Shown here: positions 1 to 8,515 of the stretch, in pieces | Layout: each line of letters starts with the position of its first letter | Numbering within the stretch: position 1 is the stretch's first letter | Source: Candidatus Manganitrophus sp. | GTDB lineage: Bacteria > Nitrospirota > Nitrospiria > SBBL01 > Manganitrophaceae | DNA: 64,000 nucleotides | Assembly: GCA_028865235.1 (NCBI GenBank) | Contig: CP114561.1 | Span: 3,554,001-3,618,000, forward strand | Direction: 5' to 3' | The notes under the pieces: generated by a model | The model's database searches: none | What the model was told of the DNA's origin: nothing | The model's input: only the letters and a program-made list of their open reading frames with translations | Made by a program: the position numbers and the translations under genes

Positions 1-2351
1 CCGGGCGACCTGAATGCCGTAGCTTTTGTCGGCCCCCCTTCGACCATTCTTCTCAAGAAGATGATCTCATCGTTCCACTCCCGGACCGAGACGTGATAAT
101 TCCGAATCCCCTCATTGGCGCCGGCCAATTGGGTCAGCTCATGATAGTGGGTGGCGAAAAGGGTCCGCGCCCCGAGCCGTTCCGAATGGGCGTGCTCCGC
201 GATCGCCCAGGCGATGCTCATCCCGTCGAAGGTGCTTGTCCCCCGGCCGATTTCGTCGAGCAGAATCAGACTCCGGGAAGTCGCGTGCCGGAGGATCTGC
301 GCCATTTCGGTCATCTCGACCATGAAGGTGCTCATCCCTTCCGAGAGGGCGTCTTGCGCCCCGACCCGGGTGAAGATCTGATCGACCACGCCGATCGTCG
401 CCTCGCGCGCCGGGACGAAACTTCCCATCTGCGCCATTAAAACGATCAGCGCCACCTGCCGCATGTAGGTCGATTTCCCCGCCATGTTCGGGCCGGTGAG
501 AATCAACAGGCGCTGGGAGGGGGGATCGAGGAGGGTATCGTTCGGGACGAAGCGCTCCCTCGCCCTCAACTGCTCCAGGACCGGATGCCGCCCTTCGACG
601 ATGCGGATCGTCCTCCCTTCATTCACTTCGGGACGGGCATAGTTGTTTTGATGGGCCACCTCCGCGAGGGCCGCCGTCAGATCGAGCAGCGCGACCTTCT
701 TCGCCATCGACTGGACCCGACCCGCCATCAGCGAGAGGTCGTGCCGGATCTCTTCGAAGGCCGACTCCTCCATTGCCCGGATCGCCTCCTCCGCCCCGGT
801 CAGCTTCTCTTCGATTCTTCGCAGTTCGTCGGTCGTGAATCGCTCGGCCCGGGTGAGGGTCTGCTTGCGGACGTAGTCGGGGGGAATCTTCTTCAACTGG
901 CTCTCGCTCACCTCGATGTAATAACCGAAGACCTGGTTGTAGCGGACCTTGAGCGATTCGATCCCGGTCCGCCGCCGCTCCTGCAGCTCGACCTGGGTCA
1001 GCATCGCGCGTCCCTCTTTCTGAAAACGCCGAAGCTCGTCCAGTTGCGGAAGATACCCTTCCCGAATCACCCCTCCTTCTTTGATCGAGAGGGGGGGCTC
1101 GGGGACGATGGCGCTTTCGATGAGCCGGTAAACTTCATCGAGGTTATCCCAACTCCGGAGGGTCTCCTCCAAGAGAGGCGCCGTCGCGCCCGACAAGGCC
1201 TTGTGAATCTCCGGAAGAAGCGCGATCGATTCCTTCAGCGCCACCAGATCCCTCGGGTGAGCCGCCTTGAGACTGATTCGTCCGATCAACCGTTCGAGGT
1301 CGGAGATCTTTTCGAGCAGATTTCGAAGGCGGGTCCGAAGCAGGAGATCGTTGTAGAACGAAGCGATCGCCTCCTGCCGTTCGATGATCTTCGCGGGGGA
1401 GAGGAGGGGACGGAGAATCCATTCCCTCAAGAGGCGTCCCCCCATGGCGGTCACCGTCTGATCGAGCAGATGGAGCAGCGTTCCTTGGGCTCCCTCGCGC
1501 GAGGTCGGAACCAGTTCCAGGTGCCGCTGCGCCAAGGGATGCAGGCGCATTTGCTCCCCGGAAGCGTGCGGCCGAAGCGAGAGGATGTTGCCGAGGGCGG
1601 TCTTTTGCGTCTCCTGAACGTGGCCCAAGAGGGCGCCGGCAGCGAGGAGCGCGGGACGATCCCCGCCGAGAGCGGCGACGGAATGGATTTGAAAGTGAGA
1701 TTTCAGCAAGGCTTCCGTCTGCTCGGGGATAAAAAGGGCGGGCGCCGTGTAGCGGATCGGCCATCGTCGGAAAAAGAGCGGCGCCTCTTTCCCTTCGAGG
1801 GTGGCGGGGAGGATCACCTCCCTCGGATCGATCTTCGAAAGCTCGCTTTCGATCTCGCTCCAGCCGTCGGCGGAGGCGATCCGAAAATCGCCGGTGGAGA
1901 GATCGAGATAGGCGAGCCCGAGCGACTTGGCTTTTTCCAGCGGGGAGGCGAAGTCCCAGGCGACGGCGGCGACGTAGTTGTTCTCCTTGGGGGAGAGGAG
2001 TTCCGGCTCGATCAGCGTTCCGGGGGTGATCACCCGGACCACCTCCCGTTTCACAAGTCCCTTTGCCAAGGCGGGGTCTTCCACCTGCTCGCAGACCGCC
2101 ACCGCGAGGCCGGCCTTGATCAGCTTGGCGATATAACCGGAGGCGGCATGGTAGGGAATGCCGCAAAGCGGAACGGAGTTCTCTTTGCTTTTATCGCGTG
2201 AAGTGAGGGCGATCTGGAGGATCTTCGACGCGGTCACCGCATCTTCGTAAAACATCTCGTAGAAGTCGCCGACGCGGAAGAAGAGAATGGCGTCGGGATG
2301 CCGCCGTTTGGTATCGAGGTATTGCTTCATGAGGGGGGTTACTTCAGCCAT
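1..2351 (-). CDS. mutS: DNA mismatch repair protein MutS (3' end cut by window)
   Basis: Mismatch recognition ATPase of the MutS-MutL repair pathway. The reverse frame is open from the ATG at 2351 to the window edge, about 783 residues, so the C-terminal 80-100 residues are missing. The N-terminus carries the mismatch-binding Phe-x-Glu signature (FFRVGDFYEMF, residues about 24-34). The Walker A loop GPNMAGKSTYMRQ lies near residue 615 and the Walker B stretch LILLDEIGRGTS follows, both at the places usual for bacterial MutS1. No frame break is visible. The gene heads a run of minus-strand genes but is separated from its left-hand partners by the edge. The long plus-strand frame over it is a codon-bias shadow. 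Confidence 0.97.
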   Translation of the reverse strand, partial: MAEVTPLMKQYLDTKRRHPDAILFFRVGDFYEMFYEDAVTASKILQIALTSRDKSKENSVPLCGIPYHAASGYIAKLIKAGLAVAVCEQVEDPALAKGLVKREVVRVITPGTLIEPELLSPKENNYVAAVAWDFASPLEKAKSLGLAYLDLSTGDFRIASADGWSEIESELSKIDPREVILPATLEGKEAPLFFRRWPIRYTAPALFIPEQTEALLKSHFQIHSVAALGGDRPALLAAGALLGHVQETQKTALGNILSLRPHASGEQMRLHPLAQRHLELVPTSREGAQGTLLHLLDQTVTAMGGRLLREWILRPLLSPAKIIERQEAIASFYNDLLLRTRLRNLLEKISDLERLIGRISLKAAHPRDLVALKESIALLPEIHKALSGATAPLLEETLRSWDNLDEVYRLIESAIVPEPPLSIKEGGVIREGYLPQLDELRRFQKEGRAMLTQVELQERRRTGIESLKVRYNQVFGYYIEVSESQLKKIPPDYVRKQTLTRAERFTTDELRRIEEKLTGAEEAIRAMEESAFEEIRHDLSLMAGRVQSMAKKVALLDLTAALAEVAHQNNYARPEVNEGRTIRIVEGRHPVLEQLRARERFVPNDTLLDPPSQRLLILTGPNMAGKSTYMRQVALIVLMAQMGSFVPAREATIGVVDQIFTRVGAQDALSEGMSTFMVEMTEMAQILRHATSRSLILLDEIGRGTSTFDGMSIAWAIAEHAHSERLGARTLFATHYHELTQLAGANEGIRNYHVSVREWNDEIIFLRRMVEGGPTKATAFRSP

Positions 2352-2362
2352 TTCTTAAATCT

Positions 2363-2438
2363 CATTTTCCATTGACCAATTGTCATTTATCATTTTCCAT
2401 TGCTCAATGACAAATGAAAAATGGAAAATAACAAATGG
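2363..2438. repeat. AT-rich imperfect inverted repeat between lapA-like gene and mutS
   Basis: The roughly 100-bp gap between mutS and the next gene is made of repeated units related to ATTTTCCATTTGTCATT and their reverse complement (for example AATGACAAATG and AATGGAAAAT). The two arms can fold into a hairpin of about 30 bp with mismatches. It resembles the low-complexity intergenic repeats often found in environmental genomes. No promoter could be picked out inside it. Confidence 0.6.
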
Positions 2439-2454
2439 AAAAATTATTCCCCCG

Positions 2455-2808
2455 TTACCCGTCTCCCATTGTATCGTCTTGGCTGTCGTCTACATCGGTT
2501 GAATAGGTCGGATGTCGGGGAGTCGTTTTCAACGCCTCCGCGCGCAGATGGTCGAGGTCGGTCTCCAACACTTCGATCCGCTTGTTCAGTTTTCGTTTCT
2601 CCAGCTTCATCTTCAGCCATCCCGGAAAGGTCATCAGCACCGCGAAGAGAATCCCGGTCAAAAAGGAGCCGATCACGATCAGATAAGCCGGGACGGGGGG
2701 GAAGGGCCCTCCCCAGATGAAGTGAAGCGAGATCTGCTCCTCTTGATTCATGTAGGAAAAGGTGAAGAGAAAGAAGACGACGATAATGAAGAGGATCAGT
2801 CGGAGCAC
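2455..2808 (-). CDS. LapA-domain small inner-membrane protein
   Basis: Protein of 117 residues. Residues 1-18 form one hydrophobic helix (MLRLILFIIVVFFLFTFSY), residues 35-60 form a second, and a charged coiled coil (about 63-90: LKMKLEKRKLNKRIEVLETD) plus an acidic tail (TDVDDSQDDTMGDG) follow. This two-helix plus coiled-coil plan is that of the LapA/YciS family, which in enterobacteria assists lipopolysaccharide assembly control. The start lies 8 bp downstream of the HIT gene stop, so the two are likely co-transcribed. Family assignment is by architecture and the SLHFIWGG/PAYLIVIGSFLTG pattern; a role in envelope regulation is inference. Confidence 0.75.
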   Translation of the reverse strand: MLRLILFIIVVFFLFTFSYMNQEEQISLHFIWGGPFPPVPAYLIVIGSFLTGILFAVLMTFPGWLKMKLEKRKLNKRIEVLETDLDHLRAEALKTTPRHPTYSTDVDDSQDDTMGDG

Positions 2809-2815
2809 GGCGGCC

Positions 2816-3290
2816 TCATTTGAAATGACGCTTCAATTGACGGTAGGTTTCCTGGATGTCTTCCGGGATAACCCGCACTTCCGAGGTCACCGTCATGAAG
2901 TTGGTGTCCCCCCCAGCGCGGGACGATGTGGAAGTGAAGATGCTCTTCGATCCCGGCCCCCGCGGCCTTCCCGAGATTCAGCCCCATGTTGAATCCGTCC
3001 GGTTTGTGCGTTTTGCGAAGAACCGCCAGCGATTTCTTCATCAGACGCATCATCTCGGTCGTGATCGTATCGGAAAGCGCTTCCAGGGTGTTCACATGCC
3101 GATAGGGCGAGACCATCAGGTGGCCGTTGTTGTAGGGGTAGAGATTCATCATCACGAAGGCATGTTTCCCCCGCGCCAGAATCAGGTTGTCACGGTCTTT
3201 CTTCTCCCTAGGCTTATCACAGAGGATGCAGCCGGGCGTTTTTTCCCCTTTGATGTAGTCGATCCGCCAAGGCGCCCAGAGATGCTTCAT
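2816..3290 (-). CDS. HIT-family hydrolase (one frameshift)
   Basis: Histidine-triad nucleotide hydrolase or AP4A phosphorylase-like protein. The start MKHLWAPWRIDYI at 3290 is typical of the family, followed by a CxxC pair (GCILCDK) and the active-site triad HLHFHIVPRW. Immediately after PRW the frame breaks in a run of seven G (plus-strand C at 2908-2914). With one G removed the protein continues WGDTNFMTVTSEVRVIPED and ends ETYRQLKRHFK at 2816, which is the normal C-terminus. Unshifted, the frame instead reads into lapA. The frame extends 17 codons upstream of 3290, but that part is translated repeat DNA. Confidence 0.88.
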
Positions 3291-3298
3291 CGAGACCC

Positions 3299-3397
3299 CG
3301 AATGCGGAATGCGGAATGCGGATTGCGGAATGGAAAAACATGAATCGAGGTTCCCCTTCGTTCTTTTAATCCGCATTCCGCATTCCGCAATCCACAA
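3299..3397. repeat. Inverted pair of GGATTGCGGAATGC tandem repeats
   Basis: Left arm 3299-3336 holds tandem units related to GAATGCG and GATTGCG; right arm 3368-3396 is the same motif in reverse (ATTCCGCATTCCGCAATCC). They can pair into a long hairpin with a loop of about 30 bases. The right arm overlaps the last codons of the uracil-DNA glycosylase gene and supplies its final residues (VDCGMRNAD). A second copy of the element is at 8428-8515. Confidence 0.8.
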
Positions 3398-4199
3398 TGA
3401 AGGTTTCATTTTTCAGCTCCTCCATGATCTTCTTGAGGTCTTCCCAGACGGTTTTCTTCTCGTTCGGGTTGCGCAGGAGGTAGGCGGGGTGGAAGGTCGG
3501 AAGGAGCTTCACGCCGTGATAGTCGTGGAATTTTCCGCGCAGGGCCGAGATCTTCTGCTGCGTTTCGAGAAGGGTTTGGGCCGAGAAGGTGCCGAGGGCG
3601 CAGATGACCTTGGGGCGGATCGCCTCGATCTGCTTCAGCAAAAAGGGGCTGCACGCGGCGATTTCATCCGGCTGCGGGTTCCGGTTCTCCGGGGGGCGGC
3701 ACTTGATGATGTTGGCGATGTAAACCGTTTCCCGGGAGAGCCCCATCGCCTCGATCATCTTGGTCAACAGCTGTCCGGCCCGCCCGACGAAAGGTTGCCC
3801 CTGAGCGTCTTCATCGGCGCCGGGCGCCTCGCCGACGAACATCAACGCTGCATGGGGATTTCCCGTTCCGAAGACGATGTTCTTCCGGGTCGAGCAGAGT
3901 TTGCAGCGCCGGCAGTCGCCGATCTCGTCTCTCACTTCCGACAGGGTTCTTGCCGGGGTCGCCTCGGAGGCGATCGGGAAAAGGGCGCTCGGCGTTTCGG
4001 CGGCGAGGAGCGATTGCTCCGCCGGTTCGTACGGTTTTGGTCTATTCTGATCCGGCATCCGTTGGGTCCCTTCATCCACTTTTATTGTGGGCGCCGGCGA
4101 AATATTCCAGGCATCGATCCCTTCCTGACGATACCAGGAGAGCCGGGCCTTCATCTCGCGCGCAATCGCCGCTAGTTCTTCCCGTCGAGGATCTTCCAC
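3366..4199 (-). CDS. Uracil-DNA glycosylase, family 4 (Fe-S type)
   Basis: Base-excision repair enzyme that removes uracil from DNA. Residues from about 90 on match family 4: Cys ligands in [11 protein letters not shown], active-site motif A ([20 protein letters not shown]), [14 protein letters not shown] with a further Cys (AACSPFL), and the C-terminal HPAYLLRNP loop. The first ~85 residues are a less conserved extension. The frame begins at GTG 4199, overlapping tsaE by 28 bp; ATG 4154 is an alternative start. The last nine residues are encoded by a dispersed repeat arm, so the original C-terminus may have been shorter or been overwritten. Confidence 0.9.
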   Translation of the reverse strand: MEDPRREELAAIAREMKARLSWYRQEGIDAWNISPAPTIKVDEGTQRMPDQNRPKPYEPAEQSLLAAETPSALFPIASEATPARTLSEVRDEIGDCRRCKLCSTRKNIVFGTGNPHAALMFVGEAPGADEDAQGQPFVGRAGQLLTKMIEAMGLSRETVYIANIIKCRPPENRNPQPDEIAACSPFLLKQIEAIRPKVICALGTFSAQTLLETQQKISALRGKFHDYHGVKLLPTFHPAYLLRNPNEKKTVWEDLKKIMEELKNETFIVDCGMRNAD

Positions 4200-4698
4200 C
4201 GGCGCGCCTCCCGAATTTTACGAAGCCATTCTTGATAATGCGGTCCCGATGCGGAGAGGTGGAGCTCCCGCTGATCCTCTCCGGCATACTGAAAGGTGAT
4301 CGTCAGCCGGGCAGGGGGAGAACCTCCAGCCCTTTGTCGGCCCATTCGACGGCGGCGACACCTTCTCCCTCCAGGAATTCTTCCAGGCCGAGCGCCTCCA
4401 TCTCGGCCGCCTTCTCCATTCGATAAAGATCGATGTGATAGAGCGGAAGCCGTCCTTCGTAACACTGCATCAGGATGAAGGTCGGGCTGGTGATGTAGCG
4501 CTCGGCGACCTCCATCCCCTTCGCCAGTCCCTGAACGAAGCGGGTCTTCCCGGCCCCCAACGGCCCGATGAGGGCGAGGACTTCGCCGCCGGCCGCTTCT
4601 CTTCCGATCCACTCCCCCAGGGCGAAGGTCGCCTCGCTGGAATCGCTCCAGAGGGAGAGGCTCTCTTCAGGACGATCCTGAGCGGCCGGAGGAACCAT
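4172..4698 (-). CDS. tsaE: tRNA threonylcarbamoyladenosine ATPase TsaE (one frameshift)
   Basis: Small P-loop ATPase needed for the t6A37 modification of tRNAs reading ANN codons. The Walker A loop is [16 protein letters not shown], followed by [25 protein letters not shown] and [10 protein letters not shown], all family signatures. The frame then breaks in a five-base run (plus-strand G 4314-4318). One added base restores [17 protein letters not shown] and a normal C-terminus ending KILDGKN at 4172. The ATG at 4698 is chosen because AGGAAAGAAGGG stands just upstream; the frame also has an ATG at 4731 inside the previous gene. It sits between a membrane protein and the glycosylase gene in one minus-strand run. 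Confidence 0.88.
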
Positions 4699-4712
4699 CG
4701 ATCCCTTCTTTC

Positions 4713-5330
4713 CTAAGCCGGGATGAAGCATCGCTCCATCGCCTTGGCCAAATTTTTGAGCGTTTCGACGTTGCGCACGATATGGGAAGGCTCCGTATCG
4801 GCCGGACCGTCGTACGGCTTCCCCACCACCAGGGCGTCGGGACCGAGCTGGAGGCTTGAGAACTCATCGAGGGGGGAGAGGAATTCTTTGATGCCGGCCT
4901 TCTCGAAGATCTCCCGGGCCGCTTCCGGATTGAGCGATCGAAGTTGATAGTTCGGCGCGGCCTCCGGCACGATTTGGCCGGCATCTCCGGAAAAGGTTTC
5001 CTCATTCTTGATCGGCTTGAAATACTCCGACTTGAGAAGAAGAAGATCGCACGGCAGATCGGCTTTGAGGCTGTAGATGTAGTAGAGGATATGCTGGCGG
5101 CCGACTTTAACGACCTTGAAGAAGAGGTCGAATCGTCTGCCGTCGATATCGCCGGTGAAGTAGGGATAAACGAGCGCGTTTTCCTGCGCGACCAAACCTT
5201 GCAGCTCGGCGGCGAGGCGGAGGAAATTTTTTTTGATCCGTCGCTTGTCGATCCAGGAATGGACCACCATCGAAATACCGATGACGGAGAGGATGAGGAG
5301 GAAAAAAGCGGTAATTTGGGTCAATGTCAT
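4713..5330 (-). CDS. Membrane-anchored protein of unknown function
   Basis: Protein of 205 residues that I do not recognise. One N-terminal hydrophobic segment (residues 5-25, ITAFFLLILSVIGISMVV) is followed by a basic stretch (DKRRIKK) and a soluble domain of about 175 residues with alternating hydrophobic strands (DLFFKVVKVGRQHILYYIYS), suggesting an inner-membrane anchor with a cytoplasmic domain. The ATG at 5330 is preceded by AAAGAGG. It stops 15 bp before the preferred tsaE start, so it is likely read with tsaE. No catalytic motif is seen. Confidence 0.7.
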   Translation of the reverse strand: MTLTQITAFFLLILSVIGISMVVHSWIDKRRIKKNFLRLAAELQGLVAQENALVYPYFTGDIDGRRFDLFFKVVKVGRQHILYYIYSLKADLPCDLLLLKSEYFKPIKNEETFSGDAGQIVPEAAPNYQLRSLNPEAAREIFEKAGIKEFLSPLDEFSSLQLGPDALVVGKPYDGPADTEPSHIVRNVETLKNLAKAMERCFIPA

Positions 5331-5368
5331 GTAATGCCTCTTTATTTTTGTTTATTTCATGATGTTCT

Positions 5369-5396
5369 GTAGGGGCGTATTGCAATACGCCCCTAC
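5369..5396. repeat. 28-bp perfect palindrome, GTAGGGGCG...CGCCCCTAC family
   Basis: The two halves GTAGGGGCGTATTG and CAATACGCCCCTAC are exact reverse complements. It lies at the 3' end of nnr, whose restored stop codon falls inside it, so it could serve as a transcript-end hairpin. A second member (24 bp, different centre) is at 57007-57030. Such GTAGGGGCG elements are a known class of mobile-looking palindromes in several phyla. Confidence 0.85.
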
Positions 5397-6957
5397 GGCG
5401 GTAAGACGCCGGAATTGCGTTTAACGTATCTTTGGATCGCCTCCGGAATCTTCTGAATCAAATCGGAGGCGATCAGGCCGATCTCCCCGCGGTCGGCGGC
5501 GGCGAGATCGCCGGCCGTACCATGGAGCATCACCCCCGGCGGCGGCATCGACCGGGTCGATCCCCTGCGCCAGCCAGGCGCCGATCATCCCGGTGAGGGC
5601 ATCCCCGGTTCCGGCCGTCGCCATTCCCGGATTGCCGGTGTTGTTGACCCGAACGAATCCGTCGGGGGTGGCGACGACGGTGTGCGCTCCCTTCAAGACC
5701 AGAACGGCCCCCCATTGCTCCGCGAAATGGGCCGCGACGGTGAAGCGCTCTTTTTGAATCAGATCGGTCCGCTTTCCGATCAAACGGCTCATCTCTCCCG
5801 GATGCGGGGTCAAAATCACCGGGGCCTTCCGTTTCTTCAGCGCCGAGAGATCGCCCGCGAGGGCATTCAGGCCGTCGGCATCGACGACGATCGGAAGAGA
5901 GATCTCGGCGATCAGGGTTCGGATCAGCCGCTGCGTCTCCTCGTTTTGCGAAAGACCCGGTCCGATGACCACGGCATCCTTCCCCTGAACCGCTTGAAGA
6001 AGACTCTTTTCCGCCGCAAGCGAGAGGGTCCCCTCCGGCGTTTCCGGCAAAGGAAGGGTCATCACCTCCATCAAATCGGCCGTCGCGAGATCGATCGATT
6101 TCGGAAGGGCGACCGTCACCAGTCCGGCGCCGCAGCGCAGCGCCGCGAGAGAGGTCATCAGCGCCGCCCCTTTTTTCCGAACGAGCCGGCGATGACGAGA
6201 AGGTGTCCCGCCGTCCCCTTGTGCGCGCCGCGCGGGCGGGGAGGGGGAAGCCGGCGAGCGCTTCCGGGGTGATCAGCTCGACCGGGATTTTGGCCGCCTC
6301 GATCATCGCCGGCGGGAAGCCGATGTCGATCACGGCGAGTCGGCCCCGGACCTCCAGCCCCTCCTGAAGAAAGTGGCCCCATTTCGGGAGGGCCATCGTA
6401 AAAGTGTAATCGGCCTTCACCGCGACGCCGAGGACCTCGCCGGTATCGGCCGAGATCCCGGAGGGGATATCGACCGCAACGACCTTCCGACCCGTTCGGT
6501 TCATCAGGGTGATCGCCTTCGCGTAGTCCCCCTCGACCGGATGGGAGAGCCCGGTGCCGAGGAGGGCGTCGATGATCAGATCGCTTTCCGACAGCTCCTG
6601 CGTCAGATGGTTCCAGCGGAATGAGCCGGCCACATGAAGGACGCCGCCGGTCTGCATCCAGATGTCGAGCGACGTCTTCGCGTCCCCCCCGACCTTCTCG
6701 ATCGGCGAGAAGAGGTAGACGATGACCTGTGCGCCGCGCATCCGCAGATGCCGCGCCGCCGCGATGCCGTCCCCGCCGTTGTTCCCGCGTCCCGCCAGGA
6801 TGACCACCCGCTTGCCGGCGGCCGGGCCGAGCGTCTTCTCGATCTCGTCGACCAATCCCCGGGCCGCATTCTCCATCAGCAGGAGGGAGGGAATGGCGTA
6901 GTCGGTCGTCGCCTTCCGGTCGAGCTTTTTCATCTCCTCTGCGGTCACGATCTTCAT
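5393..6957 (-). CDS. nnr: Bifunctional NAD(P)H-hydrate epimerase/dehydratase (three frameshifts)
   Basis: Repairs hydrated NAD(P)H. The N-terminal epimerase half starts MKIVTAEEMKKLDRKA at ATG 6957 and carries the YjeF signatures LAGRGNNGGDG and IDALLGTGL. The C-terminal ADP-dependent dehydratase half carries HKGTAGHLLVIAGSFGKKG, GPGLSQNEET, VVDADGLNAL, LTPHPGEMSRL and TAGTGDALTGMIGAWLAQG. The halves lie in different frames: breaks at about 6225-6245 (GC-rich repeat) and 6167-6178 (C4-T6 run) separate them, and a third at about 5533-5545 disrupts the end. Restored, the C-terminus reads GVMLHGTAGDLAAADRGEIG and stops at 5393. Standard length for the fusion enzyme is about 500-520 residues, matching the restored span. 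Confidence 0.9.
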
Positions 6958-6970
6958 AAAACCTAAGTGA

Positions 6971-7056
6971 CGGGAGGCGGAAGGGGGGAGGCGGAAAAAC
7001 AAAAGAAAAAATTCTTTTAGCTCCTCCCCCTCCCGCCTTCCGCCTCCCCCCTCCCG
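6971..7056. repeat. Purine/pyrimidine inverted repeat at acpS 3' end
   Basis: A purine arm at 6971-6994 (units GGGAGGCGGAAGG) faces a pyrimidine arm at 7021-7056 (CCTCCCGCCTTCCGCC) across a 26-base AT-rich spacer. The arms can form a long GC stem, and as pure purine/pyrimidine tracts could also form triplex DNA. The right arm encodes the last residues of AcpS (EAEGGRGRS), so it has grown into the gene end. Confidence 0.7.
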
Positions 7057-7439
7057 TTATTTGTTACTAAAATTACTTGCGCGATTGAATAGTCATGATC
7101 ATGCGTGATGCTGGCGAAGACGTCGGCGACGTTTCGCGCGTCGGCCAACTCGCGCGTCCGGCCCCAGAGCTTCACCTCCGGCTTGCCCGCCGGGTTGTTG
7201 ATTGTTTCGATCTCCCGCCATCGGGTCCCCATCCGAAGTCCCGTCCCCAGCGCCTTGAGGATCGCCTCCTTCACCGCGAACCGGGCGGAGAGGTGGACGT
7301 GGGGGGCCTTCCGGTGAAGGCAATAAGCCTGCTCGGTGGGGGTGAAGACCCGGTCGAGAAAACGAGGGCCCCACCGCGCCGTCATCTCTTGAATCCGGGA
7401 GATTTTGACCAGATCGACCCCGATTCCGACAATCGTCAT
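7017..7439 (-). CDS. acpS: Holo-[acyl-carrier-protein] synthase
   Basis: Transfers 4'-phosphopantetheine from CoA to the acyl carrier protein. The protein starts [16 protein letters not shown], with the Mg-binding Asp in GVDLV. The second signature [15 protein letters not shown] carries the catalytic Glu and Lys. It ends [16 protein letters not shown] plus a tail translated from a purine repeat; 140 residues against a usual 120-130. Its ATG overlaps the pdxJ stop (ATGA at 7436-7439), so the two are translationally coupled. Confidence 0.95.
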   Translation of the reverse strand: MTIVGIGVDLVKISRIQEMTARWGPRFLDRVFTPTEQAYCLHRKAPHVHLSARFAVKEAILKALGTGLRMGTRWREIETINNPAGKPEVKLWGRTRELADARNVADVFASITHDHDYSIAQVILVTNNGRGEAEGGRGRS

Positions 7440-8170
7440 CGGTTCCCTTTACGCCCCCGGCCCTCGATCTGTTCCTTCATCTCGCGGACGGCCCGCTCCA
7501 TCCCGACCAAGACGGCCCGGGCGATGATGCTGTGGCCGATATTCAGCTCTTCGATCTCCGGGATCCGCGCCACGGCGGAGACATTCTGGTAGTCGAGGCC
7601 GTGCCCCGCGTTGACCCCCATCCCGAGCTTGGCGGCGAGCCGGGCCGCCTCTAAAATTTGATTCAGCTCCGTCCGGCGATCTTTTCCCCGGCTGTTGGCG
7701 TACGGGCCGGTATGGATTTCGATCAGATCGGCCGAGACCTTATGCGCCTCCTTGATTTGCGCCGGATCGGGATCGATGAAGAGGGAGACCTCAATTCCGC
7801 CGTCGTGAAGGAGGTCGATCGCTTTCTGCAATTCATCCCGGTTCGAGACGACGTTGAGTCCCCCCTCGGTCGTCAGCTCCTGCCGCCGCTCCGGGACAAA
7901 GGTCACCATTTCCGGTTTCACCTCAAGGGCGATCCGGACCATCTCATCCGTCGCGGCCATCTCCAGGTCAAGCTTTGTCTGAATTGTTTCCCGAAGGATT
8001 TTGAGGTCTCGATCGTGGATGTGGCGCCGATCTTCACGAAGGTGGACGACGATCCCGTCCGCTCCTCCCAATTCCGCAAGGACCGCCGCGGCGATCGGAT
8101 CGGGCTGTTTCGCCTTCCGCGCCTCGCGCACCGTCGCCACATGATCGATATTCACCCCGAGTCTCGCCAA
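7436..8170 (-). CDS. pdxJ: Pyridoxine 5'-phosphate synthase PdxJ
   Basis: Last step of DXP-dependent vitamin B6 synthesis, joining 1-deoxyxylulose 5-phosphate with 3-amino-2-oxopropyl phosphate. Signatures: [16 protein letters not shown] at the N-terminus, [33 protein letters not shown], and [15 protein letters not shown], all as in PdxJ. I choose the TTG at 8170, which follows AAAGAGGAG at good spacing and gives the family N-terminus; an ATG 13 codons upstream (8209) exists in frame but adds a non-conserved extension. pdxJ-acpS-nnr is a common vitamin/cofactor gene order. Confidence 0.95.
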   Translation of the reverse strand: MARLGVNIDHVATVREARKAKQPDPIAAAVLAELGGADGIVVHLREDRRHIHDRDLKILRETIQTKLDLEMAATDEMVRIALEVKPEMVTFVPERRQELTTEGGLNVVSNRDELQKAIDLLHDGGIEVSLFIDPDPAQIKEAHKVSADLIEIHTGPYANSRGKDRRTELNQILEAARLAAKLGMGVNAGHGLDYQNVSAVARIPEIEELNIGHSIIARAVLVGMERAVREMKEQIEGRGRKGNR

Positions 8171-8206
8171 GCGTTTCTCCTCTTTGTCGAACACGCACGC
8201 GCGTCG

Positions 8207-8302
8207 CATTCCTCGCAGCTTGCTGTGAAGGTTAGACGCGCGAATACAAATAGAGTTTTTCCATCCTTTCGGGTCGAAGATTCCCCGCAGCTTGCTGCGG
8301 GG
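8207..8302. repeat. REP-like palindromes CCCCGCAGC-TT-GCTGCGGGG
   Basis: A perfect hairpin with 9-bp arms and a TT loop lies at 8283-8302 (CCCCGCAGCTTGCTGCGGGG). A decayed copy (CCTCGCAGCTTGCTGTGAAG) lies at 8209-8228, over the start of pdxJ's upstream extension. The remainder of 8171-8515, ahead of pdxJ and behind the amylase gene, holds this and the next repeat and no gene. Confidence 0.8.
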
Positions 8303-8427
8303 AGCTTCAACGGAAATTTTAGAAGAACCCCTTTAAATTCGGACCATTATTGCAGAAACGGACCAGGGGGTCAAGGGCTAGGCGGGCCGTTTTTATCCAT
8401 TTTACGGGATGAAGGAAGGGTTCCAAT

Positions 8428-8515
8428 TTCGGATTGCGGATTGCGGAATGCGGATTGAAAATCAAGAGAGGGTTTCTTTTTCAATCCGCAATCCGAAATC
8501 GCCGATCCGCAATCG
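8428..8515. repeat. Second GGATTGCGG inverted repeat element
   Basis: Left arm 8428-8458 has tandem GGATTGC/GGAATGC units; right arm 8480-8514 has the reverse motif (CAATCCGCAATCCG). Same family and same arm-loop-arm plan as 3299-3397. It abuts the restored stop codon of the amylase gene and could act as a 3' hairpin. Confidence 0.8.

Noticed and set aside
585..2201. Long plus-strand open frame of 538 codons over mutS
   Set aside because: Exact antisense of a clear mutS; Arg/Gly/Asp-rich composition is a shadow of GC-rich third positions.
3299..3397. Possible CRISPR array from short tandem GGATTGC units
   Set aside because: Units are 7-10 bp with no spacers, arranged as inverted arms; no cas genes nearby.
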